Assembly (NCBI GenBank): GCA_041621405.1
Contig: JBFKAV010000177.1
Location: forward strand, 1-6,580
Source of the DNA: JBFKAV01 sp041621405
GTDB lineage: Bacteria; Pseudomonadota; Alphaproteobacteria; Rhodobacterales; Rhodobacteraceae
Direction of reading: 5' to 3'
Length of the DNA: 6,580 nucleotides
Position numbers and translations under genes: made by a program. How positions within the stretch are numbered: the stretch's first letter is position 1; each line of letters begins with the position of its first letter. This document shows positions 1 to 4,867 of the stretch, piece by piece. The notes below the pieces were generated by a model. That model saw only the letters and a program-made list of their open reading frames with translations. It did not search any database and had not been told where the DNA came from.

Positions 1-693
1 AATATGGTCAAAGAGGTAGCCGTAGACGTTGTGGAAGTTGATCTCTTCCTGGGCGTTGACCGCCGCGATGAAGGCGGGTGTCGTGAGCCCGAAGTAGCGC
101 TGCCCCCAGCTGATTTCCTCGCCGAACATCACGAAGAACAGGAAGCCCAGGAACAGGTGCATGTAGTATTCCGGACGGCCGCGGCCGAGCCTCAACGCAA
201 TCCGCACCGAAACCACGGCGGCGCAAAGCAGAAGCAGCGCCGATGCGGTTTCGATGATGCCGTCCTCGCGGTGCACGACGTTCAGTTGCCTTGGGTGGAG
301 GAAGACGTCCGCGGTCAAGATCCAGAGGATCACCACCACGATCGACGCCATCATCACCGCCACCAGGGAGGCCAGAGGCCTGCGACAACGCACACGGTTC
401 TCGCGCAGGTTCTCGCGCTTGCGCTCCACGAAGGCCCGGTACCGGGCCGAGTTCTCGATGCGAGACCAGAATGGAACGAGAAGGAAAAGGACGGCCGCGG
501 CGCTGAATGCCACGACCCGGGCGCCAAGAATCTCGATCCGCGCACCGATGCGGATCAGCTCGGAGTCCGAGTACAGCGCATTCTCCATGAGGTCGAATCG
601 CAACAGCGTCTCGGGCGTAGACACGATTCCTGCCCCGAGAAAAACCAAGGCCGCGACGAACAACGGGATTTCGGTCCGAATGGCGTTTGCCAT
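1..693 (-). CDS. Multi-pass membrane protein of unknown function, GEEISWGQR motif (3' end off the window)
   Basis: The reverse strand is open from an ATG at 693-691 to the left edge: 231 residues with no stop. At least five hydrophobic segments can be seen, at about residues 9-25, 57-76, 107-128, 146-168 and 178-190, so this is an integral inner-membrane protein. A basic loop lies at about 84-105, rich in Arg, Lys and Glu. Right after the fifth segment comes GEEISWGQR (191-199), followed by NAQEEINFHN (213-222). From memory, similar EEISWGQ blocks occur in uncharacterised bacterial membrane proteins; I know of no assigned function. The acidic pair, Gln and His near a membrane face could be an active or binding site, which is inference. 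An in-frame GTG at 711-709 is an alternative start. Third codon positions are less GC-rich than in the neighbouring genes, which hints at a different origin. The reading frame is certain; the function is unknown. Confidence 0.85.
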   Translation of the reverse strand, partial: MANAIRTEIPLFVAALVFLGAGIVSTPETLLRFDLMENALYSDSELIRIGARIEILGARVVAFSAAAVLFLLVPFWSRIENSARYRAFVERKRENLRENRVRCRRPLASLVAVMMASIVVVILWILTADVFLHPRQLNVVHREDGIIETASALLLLCAAVVSVRIALRLGRGRPEYYMHLFLGFLFFVMFGEEISWGQRYFGLTTPAFIAAVNAQEEINFHNVYGYLFDHI

Positions 694-798
694 CAGGCGG
701 CTACCCCCCACAAATAACCCGCTCTCCTCGTATCCCGACCGGCTCGACGACCGCGTGGCGCGGCCCTGTCAAATCTGTCCGGCCCGAGGAGAGAACAA

Positions 799-930
799 AT
801 GCAATCTCAATATGGCAATGTCGGATCGCTTTTACAAACGTCTCGGCGGCTGGCGGGCTCCGTTGATCAAAAGACAACCCTGACGCTAGCCTTGGTCGCG
901 CCGCGCTTGCGCTCCGCTGGCGTGCCGTAA
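799..930 (+). CDS. Possible small protein, 43 residues, function unknown
   Basis: An ATG at 799-801 follows a strong Shine-Dalgarno sequence (GAGGAGAGA, 786-794) at good spacing, and the frame runs to a TAA at 928-930. The product would begin MQSQYGNVGSLLQTSRRL and have a mildly hydrophobic stretch TLTLALVAP at about 28-36; it has no recognisable domain. The AGGAG is one of the best ribosome binding sites in the window, which is the main reason to list it. Codon use is ordinary, with no strong coding bias. It could equally be a decayed gene remnant or a chance frame behind a purine-rich run. A second short frame starts at 812 in another phase and lacks such a site. Confidence 0.3.
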   Translation: MQSQYGNVGSLLQTSRRLAGSVDQKTTLTLALVAPRLRSAGVP

Positions 931-977
931 GGCTTTCGGCCGATCCGTTGCTCAGATTCGTGGGTCTTCGAACGAGT

Positions 978-1007
978 TTGGCGTGCGGCCCACATCGAGG
1001 CTAAACT
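978..1007 (+). promoter_or_regulatory. Weak sigma-70-like promoter candidate upstream of the USP-BCCT operon
   Basis: TTGGCG (978-983) and TAAACT (1002-1007) each match the -35 and -10 consensus at four of six positions, with an 18-base spacer. A start near 1015 would leave a 5' leader of about 100 bases before the GTG start at 1112. A TTCGAA palindrome lies just upstream at 967-972. Matches of this quality are common by chance, so this is only a pointer. Confidence 0.22.
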
Positions 1008-1111
1008 CCCGTCGCAGGGCGCATCTGGCTAACTGGGCGCGCCGCTGCTTCTCATGGGGGTCCGTCCCGCACGGGCGGCCTTCCGTGCAAGAGTACAGAA
1101 AGGAAGGGCTG

Positions 1112-1528
1112 GTGTTCAAACACATCATGATTCCCGTCGACCTCGCCCATGCCGACAAGCTCGGCAAGGCGCTCAAGGTGGGGGCCAACCTCGCGAAGCA
1201 CTACGGCGCGAAGCTCACCTATGTCGGTGTCACGGCGCCGACGCCCGGGCCACTCGGCCACAATCCGAAGGAATACGGCGAACGGCTCGCCGCCTTCGCC
1301 GAGGCTGAGCGCGCCAGCCACGGGCAAGAGGCGGCCGCCAGGACCGTCATTGCCCACGATCCTGCGACGGAGGTCGATGACGCGCTCCTCGGGGCGGTCG
1401 AGGAAATCGGTGCCGACCTCGTGGTAATGGCATCGCACATCCCCGGCCTGGCCGATTACCTCTGGCCCTCGAACGGCGGCAAGATCGCTGCCCATTCCCG
1501 CGCATCGGTCTTCGTGGTGCGCGCCTGA
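1112..1528 (+). CDS. Universal stress protein (UspA family), partner of the BCCT transporter
   Basis: This 138-residue cytosolic protein has the UspA fold pattern: opening strand FKHIMIPVDLAHAD (2-15), a helix with GKALKVGANLAKHYGA (18-33), strand KLTYVGVTAP (34-43), a middle acidic helix, then GADLVVMASH (100-109) and the closing strand ASVFVVRA (131-138). I chose the GTG at 1112 because an AAGGAAGG site (1100-1107) sits just ahead and the family start aligns there; the frame stays open upstream to a GTG at 983, but that extension has no family likeness. The ATP-binding loop normally reads G-x2-G-x9-G-S; here the equivalent stretch is ASHIPGLADYLWPSN (107-121) and the glycines are not kept. 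The gene lies 40 bases before the transporter gene, so the two are likely co-transcribed. By analogy with TeaD of the TeaABC ectoine transporter it may modulate uptake; that role is inference. Confidence 0.88.
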   Translation: MFKHIMIPVDLAHADKLGKALKVGANLAKHYGAKLTYVGVTAPTPGPLGHNPKEYGERLAAFAEAERASHGQEAAARTVIAHDPATEVDDALLGAVEEIGADLVVMASHIPGLADYLWPSNGGKIAAHSRASVFVVRA

Positions 1529-1568
1529 CGCGCGCCGGACGGCAAGGACAGGAAGAGGAAACACACCC

Positions 1569-3209
1569 ATGACCGACCAATCCGGCAACCAGGGCATCCC
1601 CGCCCCCGAGGGCGCCTCGGCGCTCATCGACACCGAGTACAAGATCGGCCAAGACAACGTCGAAGGCAGCGTCGGCCCCTTCGGCTTCGACATCCACAAC
1701 CCGGTGTTCATGATATCGGGCCTCTCGATCGTCGCCTTCGTGTTCTACGCATTGGCGCTGCCCGAGCAGGCGAGCACCTTCTTCGGCTGGCTCCGGCCGG
1801 CGCTGACCAGCACCTTCGACTGGTTCTTCCTGATCTCGGCGAACATCTTCGTGGTCTTCTGCCTCGTCCTGATCGTCTCCCCCTGGGGATCCGTCAGGCT
1901 CGGTGGCGCCGACGCCACGCCGGACTACAGCTATGCGGGCTGGTTCGCGATGCTGTTCGCCGCCGGCATGGGCATCGGGCTGATGTTCTTCGGCGTCCTC
2001 GAGCCGGTCTATCACATGGCGATCTCCGAGCCCCTCGGGGTCGCCTCGCCGATCGCCGAGGACGGGACCATCATCGCCGAGAACGTCGCACGCGCGAAGG
2101 AGATGGGGCTGGCCGCCACGATCTTCCACTGGGGCCTGCACCCCTGGGCGATCTACGCGGTGGTGGCGCTGGCGCTCGCGCTCTTCACCTTCAACAAGGG
2201 GTTGCCGCTGACGATCCGCTCGGCCTTCTACCCGATCTTCGGCGAGCGGGTCTGGGGCTGGACCGGACACATCATCGACACGCTCGCAGTCTTCGCAACG
2301 CTCTTCGGCCTGGCCACCTCGCTCGGCTTCGGCGCGCAGCAGGCCAATGCCGGGCTCGAGCACATCTACGGCGTGCCGAACAACACATCGGTGCAGGTCA
2401 TCCTGATCACGGTGATCACGGCCGTCGCGCTCTACTCGGTGCTGCGCGGCCTCGACGGCGGCGTGAAGGTCCTGTCGGAGATCAACATGGTGGTCGCTGC
2501 GGTGCTCCTGCTGTTCGTGCTCCTCGCCGGGCCCACGCTCGCGATCCTGCGCGACTTCGTCGGCGGGCTCGTTGCCTACGGGCGCGAGGTGATCCCGCTC
2601 TCGAACCCCATCGGGCGCGAGGACGACGGCTACCGCCAGGGCTGGACCGCCTTCTACTGGGCGTGGTGGATCTCCTGGTCGCCCTTCGTCGGCATGTTCA
2701 TCGCCCGTGTCAGCCGGGGGCGGACCGTGCGCGAGTTCATCACCTGCGTTCTGATCATCCCCTCGCTCGTCTGCGTGCTCTGGATGGCGGTGTTCGGTGG
2801 CGTCGCCATCGACCAGGTGCTGAGCGATCCGACAAGCAGTTCCGTCAAGCAGTTCGTGATCGACAGCTACGTTCCGGAACTCTCGCTTTTCGCGATGCTC
2901 GAGGGGCTGCCGATGTCGGCGATCACCTCGACGATCGGCATCATCCTGGTCGTCGTCTTCTTCGTGACCTCGTCGGATTCGGGCTCGCTGGTGATCGACA
3001 CCATCACCGCGGGCGGAAAGGTCGACGCGCCGGTGTCGCAGCGGGTCTTCTGGTGCACCTTCGAGGGCGCGGTCGCGATCGTGCTCCTGCTCGGCGGCGG
3101 TCTCTCGGCGCTGCAGGCGATGGTAATCTCCACCGGGCTGCCGTTCACCCTCGTCCTCCTCCTGATGTGCGTCGCGATCGTGAAGGGCCTGCGCGAGGAG
3201 CGCGTCTGA
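1569..3209 (+). CDS. BCCT-family transporter for betaine-type compounds
   Basis: This 546-residue carrier belongs to the betaine/choline/carnitine transporter family, inner-membrane proteins with about 12 helices that take up quaternary ammonium osmolytes. Family marks are plain: GMGIG (133-137) in the unwound third helix, FHWGLHPWAIYA (186-197), WAWWISWSPFVGMFIAR (364-380) and FFVTSSDSGS (464-473). The aromatic box known from BetP (W189, W194, Y197, W373, W374, W377) is matched by W188, W193, Y196, W366, W367 and W370. The BetP Na2-site residues F464, T467 and S468 are matched at the same numbers, and GMGIG is the form seen in sodium-coupled members rather than in CaiT, so sodium symport is likely. 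The N-terminal tail is about 44 residues and acidic. The C-terminus ends about seven residues after the last helix, so the long osmosensing tail of BetP is absent. The ATG follows GGAAGAGGAA (1551-1560). The exact substrate (betaine, choline, carnitine, other) is open. Confidence 0.95.
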   Translation: MTDQSGNQGIPAPEGASALIDTEYKIGQDNVEGSVGPFGFDIHNPVFMISGLSIVAFVFYALALPEQASTFFGWLRPALTSTFDWFFLISANIFVVFCLVLIVSPWGSVRLGGADATPDYSYAGWFAMLFAAGMGIGLMFFGVLEPVYHMAISEPLGVASPIAEDGTIIAENVARAKEMGLAATIFHWGLHPWAIYAVVALALALFTFNKGLPLTIRSAFYPIFGERVWGWTGHIIDTLAVFATLFGLATSLGFGAQQANAGLEHIYGVPNNTSVQVILITVITAVALYSVLRGLDGGVKVLSEINMVVAAVLLLFVLLAGPTLAILRDFVGGLVAYGREVIPLSNPIGREDDGYRQGWTAFYWAWWISWSPFVGMFIARVSRGRTVREFITCVLIIPSLVCVLWMAVFGGVAIDQVLSDPTSSSVKQFVIDSYVPELSLFAMLEGLPMSAITSTIGIILVVVFFVTSSDSGSLVIDTITAGGKVDAPVSQRVFWCTFEGAVAIVLLLGGGLSALQAMVISTGLPFTLVLLLMCVAIVKGLREERV

Positions 3210-3245
3210 GGCTCGGGGGCGGCCGCCAACAACGCGCTAGAACCT

Positions 3246-3276
3246 GCGCGCGCCCTTGTGTAAGCAGGGCGCGCGT
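3246..3276 (+). terminator. GC-rich hairpin between the BCCT gene and ilvN
   Basis: CGCGCGCCC (3247-3255) pairs perfectly with GGGCGCGCG (3267-3275), and a G-T pair and a T-A pair extend the stem to 11 bp around a 9-base loop. It sits 36 bases after the transporter stop and ends 20 bases before the ilvN start, close to its ribosome binding site (GGAGAAGG, 3285-3292). No T-run follows, so it is not a classic intrinsic terminator; it could be a weak terminator, a processing or stability structure, or a control element in the ilvN leader. No leader peptide rich in branched-chain codons is visible beside it. Confidence 0.5.
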
Positions 3277-3296
3277 CTGCATCCGGAGAAGGTGGC

Positions 3297-3857
3297 ATGT
3301 CGGCACTACACATCAAGAAGGGCACGACCCAGCATTCGGCCTACGAGCTGCGCGCTAACTACGCCGACATTCAGGAGACCCACACGCTGGCGGTGGTGGT
3401 CGACAACGAAGCCGGCGTGCTTGCGCGTGTGATCGGCCTCTTCTCGGGACGCGGCTACAACATCGAGAGCCTGACCGTGGCCGAGATCGACCATACCGGC
3501 CACCGCTCGCGGATCACGGTCGTCACGACCGGCACGCCGCAGGTAATCGAGCAGATCAAGTCGCAGCTCGGCCGCCTGGTGCCGGTGCACGAAGTGCACG
3601 ACCTCACGGTCGAAGGACCGTCGGTGCAGCGCGAGCTGGCGCTCTTCAAGGTGTCGGGCGGCGGAGACAAGCGGGTCGAGGCGCTGCGGCTCGCCGACAT
3701 CTTCCGCGCCAACGTGGTCGATTCCACGCTCGAGAGCTTCGTCTTCGAAGTTACCGGCACGTCGGAGAAAATCGACGCCTTCGCCGATCTGATGCGGCCG
3801 CTCGGTCTGAGCGAGATGGCCCGCACCGGCGTGGTTGCTCTGTCTCGCGGCGGCTAG
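3297..3857 (+). CDS. ilvN: Acetolactate synthase regulatory (small) subunit
   Basis: This 186-residue cytosolic protein is the regulatory subunit of acetohydroxyacid synthase, which makes acetolactate and acetohydroxybutyrate in valine, leucine and isoleucine synthesis. It activates the catalytic subunit and carries the valine feedback site. An N-terminal ACT domain spans about 29-104 with the signature NEAGVLARVIGLFSGRGYN (37-55); N37, G40 and N55 match N11, G14 and N29 of E. coli IlvH, positions where mutation gives valine resistance, so feedback should be intact. The C-terminal domain (about 110-186) begins with QRELALFKV. It has about 26 more N-terminal residues than E. coli IlvH; both ilvN and ilvH names are in use for this type. 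The ATG follows GGAGAAGG. The catalytic-subunit gene, usually next door, is not in this window; the gene upstream is the BCCT carrier. It is convergent with the EF-hand gene. Confidence 0.96.
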   Translation: MSALHIKKGTTQHSAYELRANYADIQETHTLAVVVDNEAGVLARVIGLFSGRGYNIESLTVAEIDHTGHRSRITVVTTGTPQVIEQIKSQLGRLVPVHEVHDLTVEGPSVQRELALFKVSGGGDKRVEALRLADIFRANVVDSTLESFVFEVTGTSEKIDAFADLMRPLGLSEMARTGVVALSRGG

Positions 3858-3863
3858 TGGGGA

Positions 3864-3895
3864 GGACCCCCGGCGTGGGGACGTGCCGGGGGCCC
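3864..3895. terminator. Hairpin between convergent ilvN and EF-hand gene, likely shared terminator
   Basis: CCCCCGGC (3867-3874) pairs with GCCGGGGG (3885-3892). Two G-T pairs can close the inner part down to a six-base loop, and GG/CC pairs (3864-3865 with 3894-3895) extend the base beyond one A-C mismatch. It begins seven bases after the ilvN stop and ends 17 bases from the stop of the facing EF-hand gene, the right place for a two-way terminator. There is no T-run on either strand, so efficiency is uncertain. Confidence 0.6.
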
Positions 3896-3911
3896 TGTCG
3901 GGCGTGCGCTC

Positions 3912-4136
3912 TTAGCCGAGCGTGCCCGCTTCCTGCGCGGCGGCCAGTTCGTCCGCATCGACCGCGCCGTCGGCATTGGCATCGATCAGAACGAACACCT
4001 CGTCGGTGAGGTCCGGATAGGCCGCCATCAGCTCTTCCATCGAATAGACGCCGTCACCGTCGGTGTCGGCCACATCCTGCGCGATGGCGGCGCCCGCGAA
4101 ACCGAGGGCGGCGACGGCGAGAATGACCTTCTTCAT
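3912..4136 (-). CDS. Small exported EF-hand protein (copy 1)
   Basis: A 74-residue protein with a classic Sec signal peptide: two lysines at 2-3, hydrophobic core to about 17, and likely cleavage after A-I-A at 17-19. The mature part of about 55 residues is little more than two EF-hand loops: DTDGDGVYSMEE (24-35) and DANADGAVDADE (52-63), both with acidic or polar residues at 1, 3, 5 and 9 and Glu at 12, as calcium coordination requires. The loops start 28 residues apart, closer than the roughly 36 of calmodulin-type pairs, and are joined by LMAAYPDLTDEVFVLI. The ATG at 4136-4134 follows GGAGAG. It is probably a periplasmic calcium-binding protein; no enzyme domain is present. It is paralogous to the gene at 4335-4589 (26 of 51 aligned mature residues identical by hand count) and convergent with ilvN. 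Confidence 0.88.
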   Translation of the reverse strand: MKKVILAVAALGFAGAAIAQDVADTDGDGVYSMEELMAAYPDLTDEVFVLIDANADGAVDADELAAAQEAGTLG

Positions 4137-4153
4137 GACTCTCTCCTTGATCT

Positions 4154-4196
4154 GTCATGGGTTGGCGAGGGCGCATGGGCCCTCACCCGTCATGAC
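4154..4196. repeat. Interrupted inverted repeat in the leader of EF-hand gene 1
   Basis: Three nested arms pair around the loop GCATGG: GTCATG (4154-4159) with CATGAC (4191-4196), GGT (4160-4162) with ACC (4185-4187), and GAGGGC (4167-4172) with GCCCTC (4179-4184), with small bulges on each side. It begins 18 bases upstream of the start codon of EF-hand gene 1, just beyond its ribosome binding site, so it could be an mRNA leader structure or, in its outer arms, a protein-binding dyad. Confidence 0.5.
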
Positions 4197-4218
4197 GCGC
4201 GAGCGGTGGTTTTCTTCC
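4194..4218 (-). promoter_or_regulatory. ECF-sigma-like promoter candidate for EF-hand gene 1
   Basis: Read on the minus strand, GGAAGAA (4218-4212) is followed 14 bases later by CGTC (4197-4194). ECF promoters typically carry a GGAAC-like -35 and a CGTC or GTC -10 with about this spacing. The position would give a leader of roughly 50 bases. The fifth base of the -35 is G rather than C, so the match is imperfect. The presence of an ECF sigma gene nearby makes it worth noting. It is a visual match only. Confidence 0.28.
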
Positions 4219-4238
4219 CGTGCCGGTCCGGGCTTGGC

Positions 4239-4254
4239 CGATTTGCGCAAATCG
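4239..4254. repeat. Perfect 16-base palindrome, possible operator
   Basis: CGATTTGCGCAAATCG is identical to its own reverse complement. It lies in the spacer between the two EF-hand genes, about 103 bases upstream of the start of copy 1 and about 21 bases upstream of the ECF-like -35 element. Its AT-rich arms stand out from the surrounding GC-rich DNA. A dimeric regulator site is the natural reading; I do not recognise the regulator. A second shorter palindrome, TTCGGCCGAA, lies nearby at 4286-4295. Confidence 0.5.
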
Positions 4255-4334
4255 CTGCCGAATGGCGCCCCCGGCGGCGGCGGCATTCGGCCGAACGCGG
4301 CCCTTCGTCGGGTCGGAGCGCAGTCTCTGCCGGC

Positions 4335-4589
4335 CTAACCATTCGAGGTCGAACTGACTAGCAGGCCGTTGTCCTGGCCCGCGCGGAACTCGCCCGGGCT
4401 GACCCTGCCATCGCCATCCGAGTCGATCAGGGCGTAGATCGCTGCCGTCAGCGCCGGGTAGAGCGCCTGAAGCTCGGCCAGCGAGTAGCGGCCGTCGCCG
4501 TCGGTATCGATTCCCGAGCCCGCCACTCCCGCTCCGGGAACGGCCGCCAAGAAGCCGAGAACGCCAATAAGAACACCGAATCTGGTCAT
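4335..4589 (-). CDS. Small exported EF-hand protein (copy 2)
   Basis: An 84-residue protein with a hydrophobic N-terminal signal (about 4-20, likely cut near residue 23) and two canonical EF-hand loops, DTDGDGRYSLAE (28-39) and DSDGDGRVSPGE (56-67). The loops again start 28 residues apart and are joined by LQALYPALTAAIYALI, closely matching copy 1. The tail after loop 2 is 17 residues and ends in a Ser/Thr/Asn-rich stretch. The signal has only Arg3 as a positive charge, weaker than copy 1. The ATG at 4589-4587 has only a poor ribosome binding site (GGGCGAG upstream), so translation may be modest. It lies 198 bases upstream of copy 1 on the same strand, and its start faces the ECF sigma gene across a 278-base gap. 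Likely role: binding calcium outside the cytoplasm; specific function unknown. Confidence 0.82.
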   Translation of the reverse strand: MTRFGVLIGVLGFLAAVPGAGVAGSGIDTDGDGRYSLAELQALYPALTAAIYALIDSDGDGRVSPGEFRAGQDNGLLVSSTSNG

Positions 4590-4867
4590 CGAATGCTCGC
4601 CCGTTCAACACGCGTTTTTTCCGGACCCCACTGCGACTCCGCGCGCGGGGTCTCGCTGCTCGCGGCGGACAATAGGCAAGATCATTGCACCGTCCAGACC
4701 TCTTCGGCGGCGTGCCGCTGGCGGGCGCGCTTCCGCCGAGATCTACCCTGCCACTTGGGCGGGATTCGGCCCGAAATCGGCCGTTTTCAGTGCTCGGCGG
4801 ATTCCTGCGCTCTTTTCGGCGACCGGCAAAGGCGCCAGCTTCGCCCTGCGAGACCAAGGAGGCGACG
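4590..4867. promoter_or_regulatory. Divergent control region between EF-hand gene 2 and the ECF sigma gene
   Basis: This 278-base gap must hold the start signals of both genes. Visible items: a minus-strand sigma-70-like candidate, TGGACG (4696-4691) and TATTGT (4674-4669) with a 16-base spacer; a plus-strand GGACAAT (4667-4673) with CGTCC at 4691-4695, which loosely resembles an ECF promoter and would imply self-activation; and an inverted repeat TTCGG-C-CCGAA at 4765-4775, similar to the TTCGGCCGAA at 4286-4295. None is a strong match. A run of T at 4615-4620 lies close to the EF-hand start. The sigma gene's ribosome binding site, AAGGAGG (4856-4862), closes the region. Confidence 0.4.

Larger units (their letters stand above)
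694..1111. other. Intergenic region between divergent genes, 418 bases
   Basis: This gap separates the minus-strand membrane protein from the plus-strand universal stress protein, so promoters for both should lie here. It contains the possible small gene at 799-930 and a weak promoter candidate at 978-1007, listed separately. Other visible items: a direct repeat CTGTC-AAAT-CTGTC at 766-779, which on the minus strand reads as a perfect TTGACA but has no convincing -10 box 16-18 bases on; an 8-base palindrome TTGATCAA at 863-870; TCGGCCGA at 936-943; and a small hairpin at 1062-1078 (6 bp with a one-base bulge, loop GCAC) just ahead of the USP ribosome binding site. The first part is visibly more AT-rich than the rest of the window. 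No tRNA or known RNA family is recognised. Confidence 0.6.

Noticed and set aside
4..717. Open frame of 237 codons on the plus strand
   Set aside because: It is the complement of the membrane-protein gene; the product is rich in His, Glu and Arg without any pattern, whereas the minus frame gives clear membrane helices.
983..1111. N-terminal extension of the universal stress protein from a GTG at 983
   Set aside because: The extra 43 residues are Arg-rich and unlike the family, which begins at FKHIMIPVD; a good ribosome binding site precedes the GTG at 1112.
1347..2363. Open frame of 338 codons on the minus strand
   Set aside because: It is antisense to the clear BCCT and USP genes, its product is a low-complexity Arg/Asp/Glu/Gly-rich string, and such frames arise from GC-biased third positions of the real gene.
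4685..4867. N-terminal extension of the ECF sigma factor
   Set aside because: The extra 61 residues lack any sigma likeness, and AAGGAGG sits five bases before the ATG at 4868.
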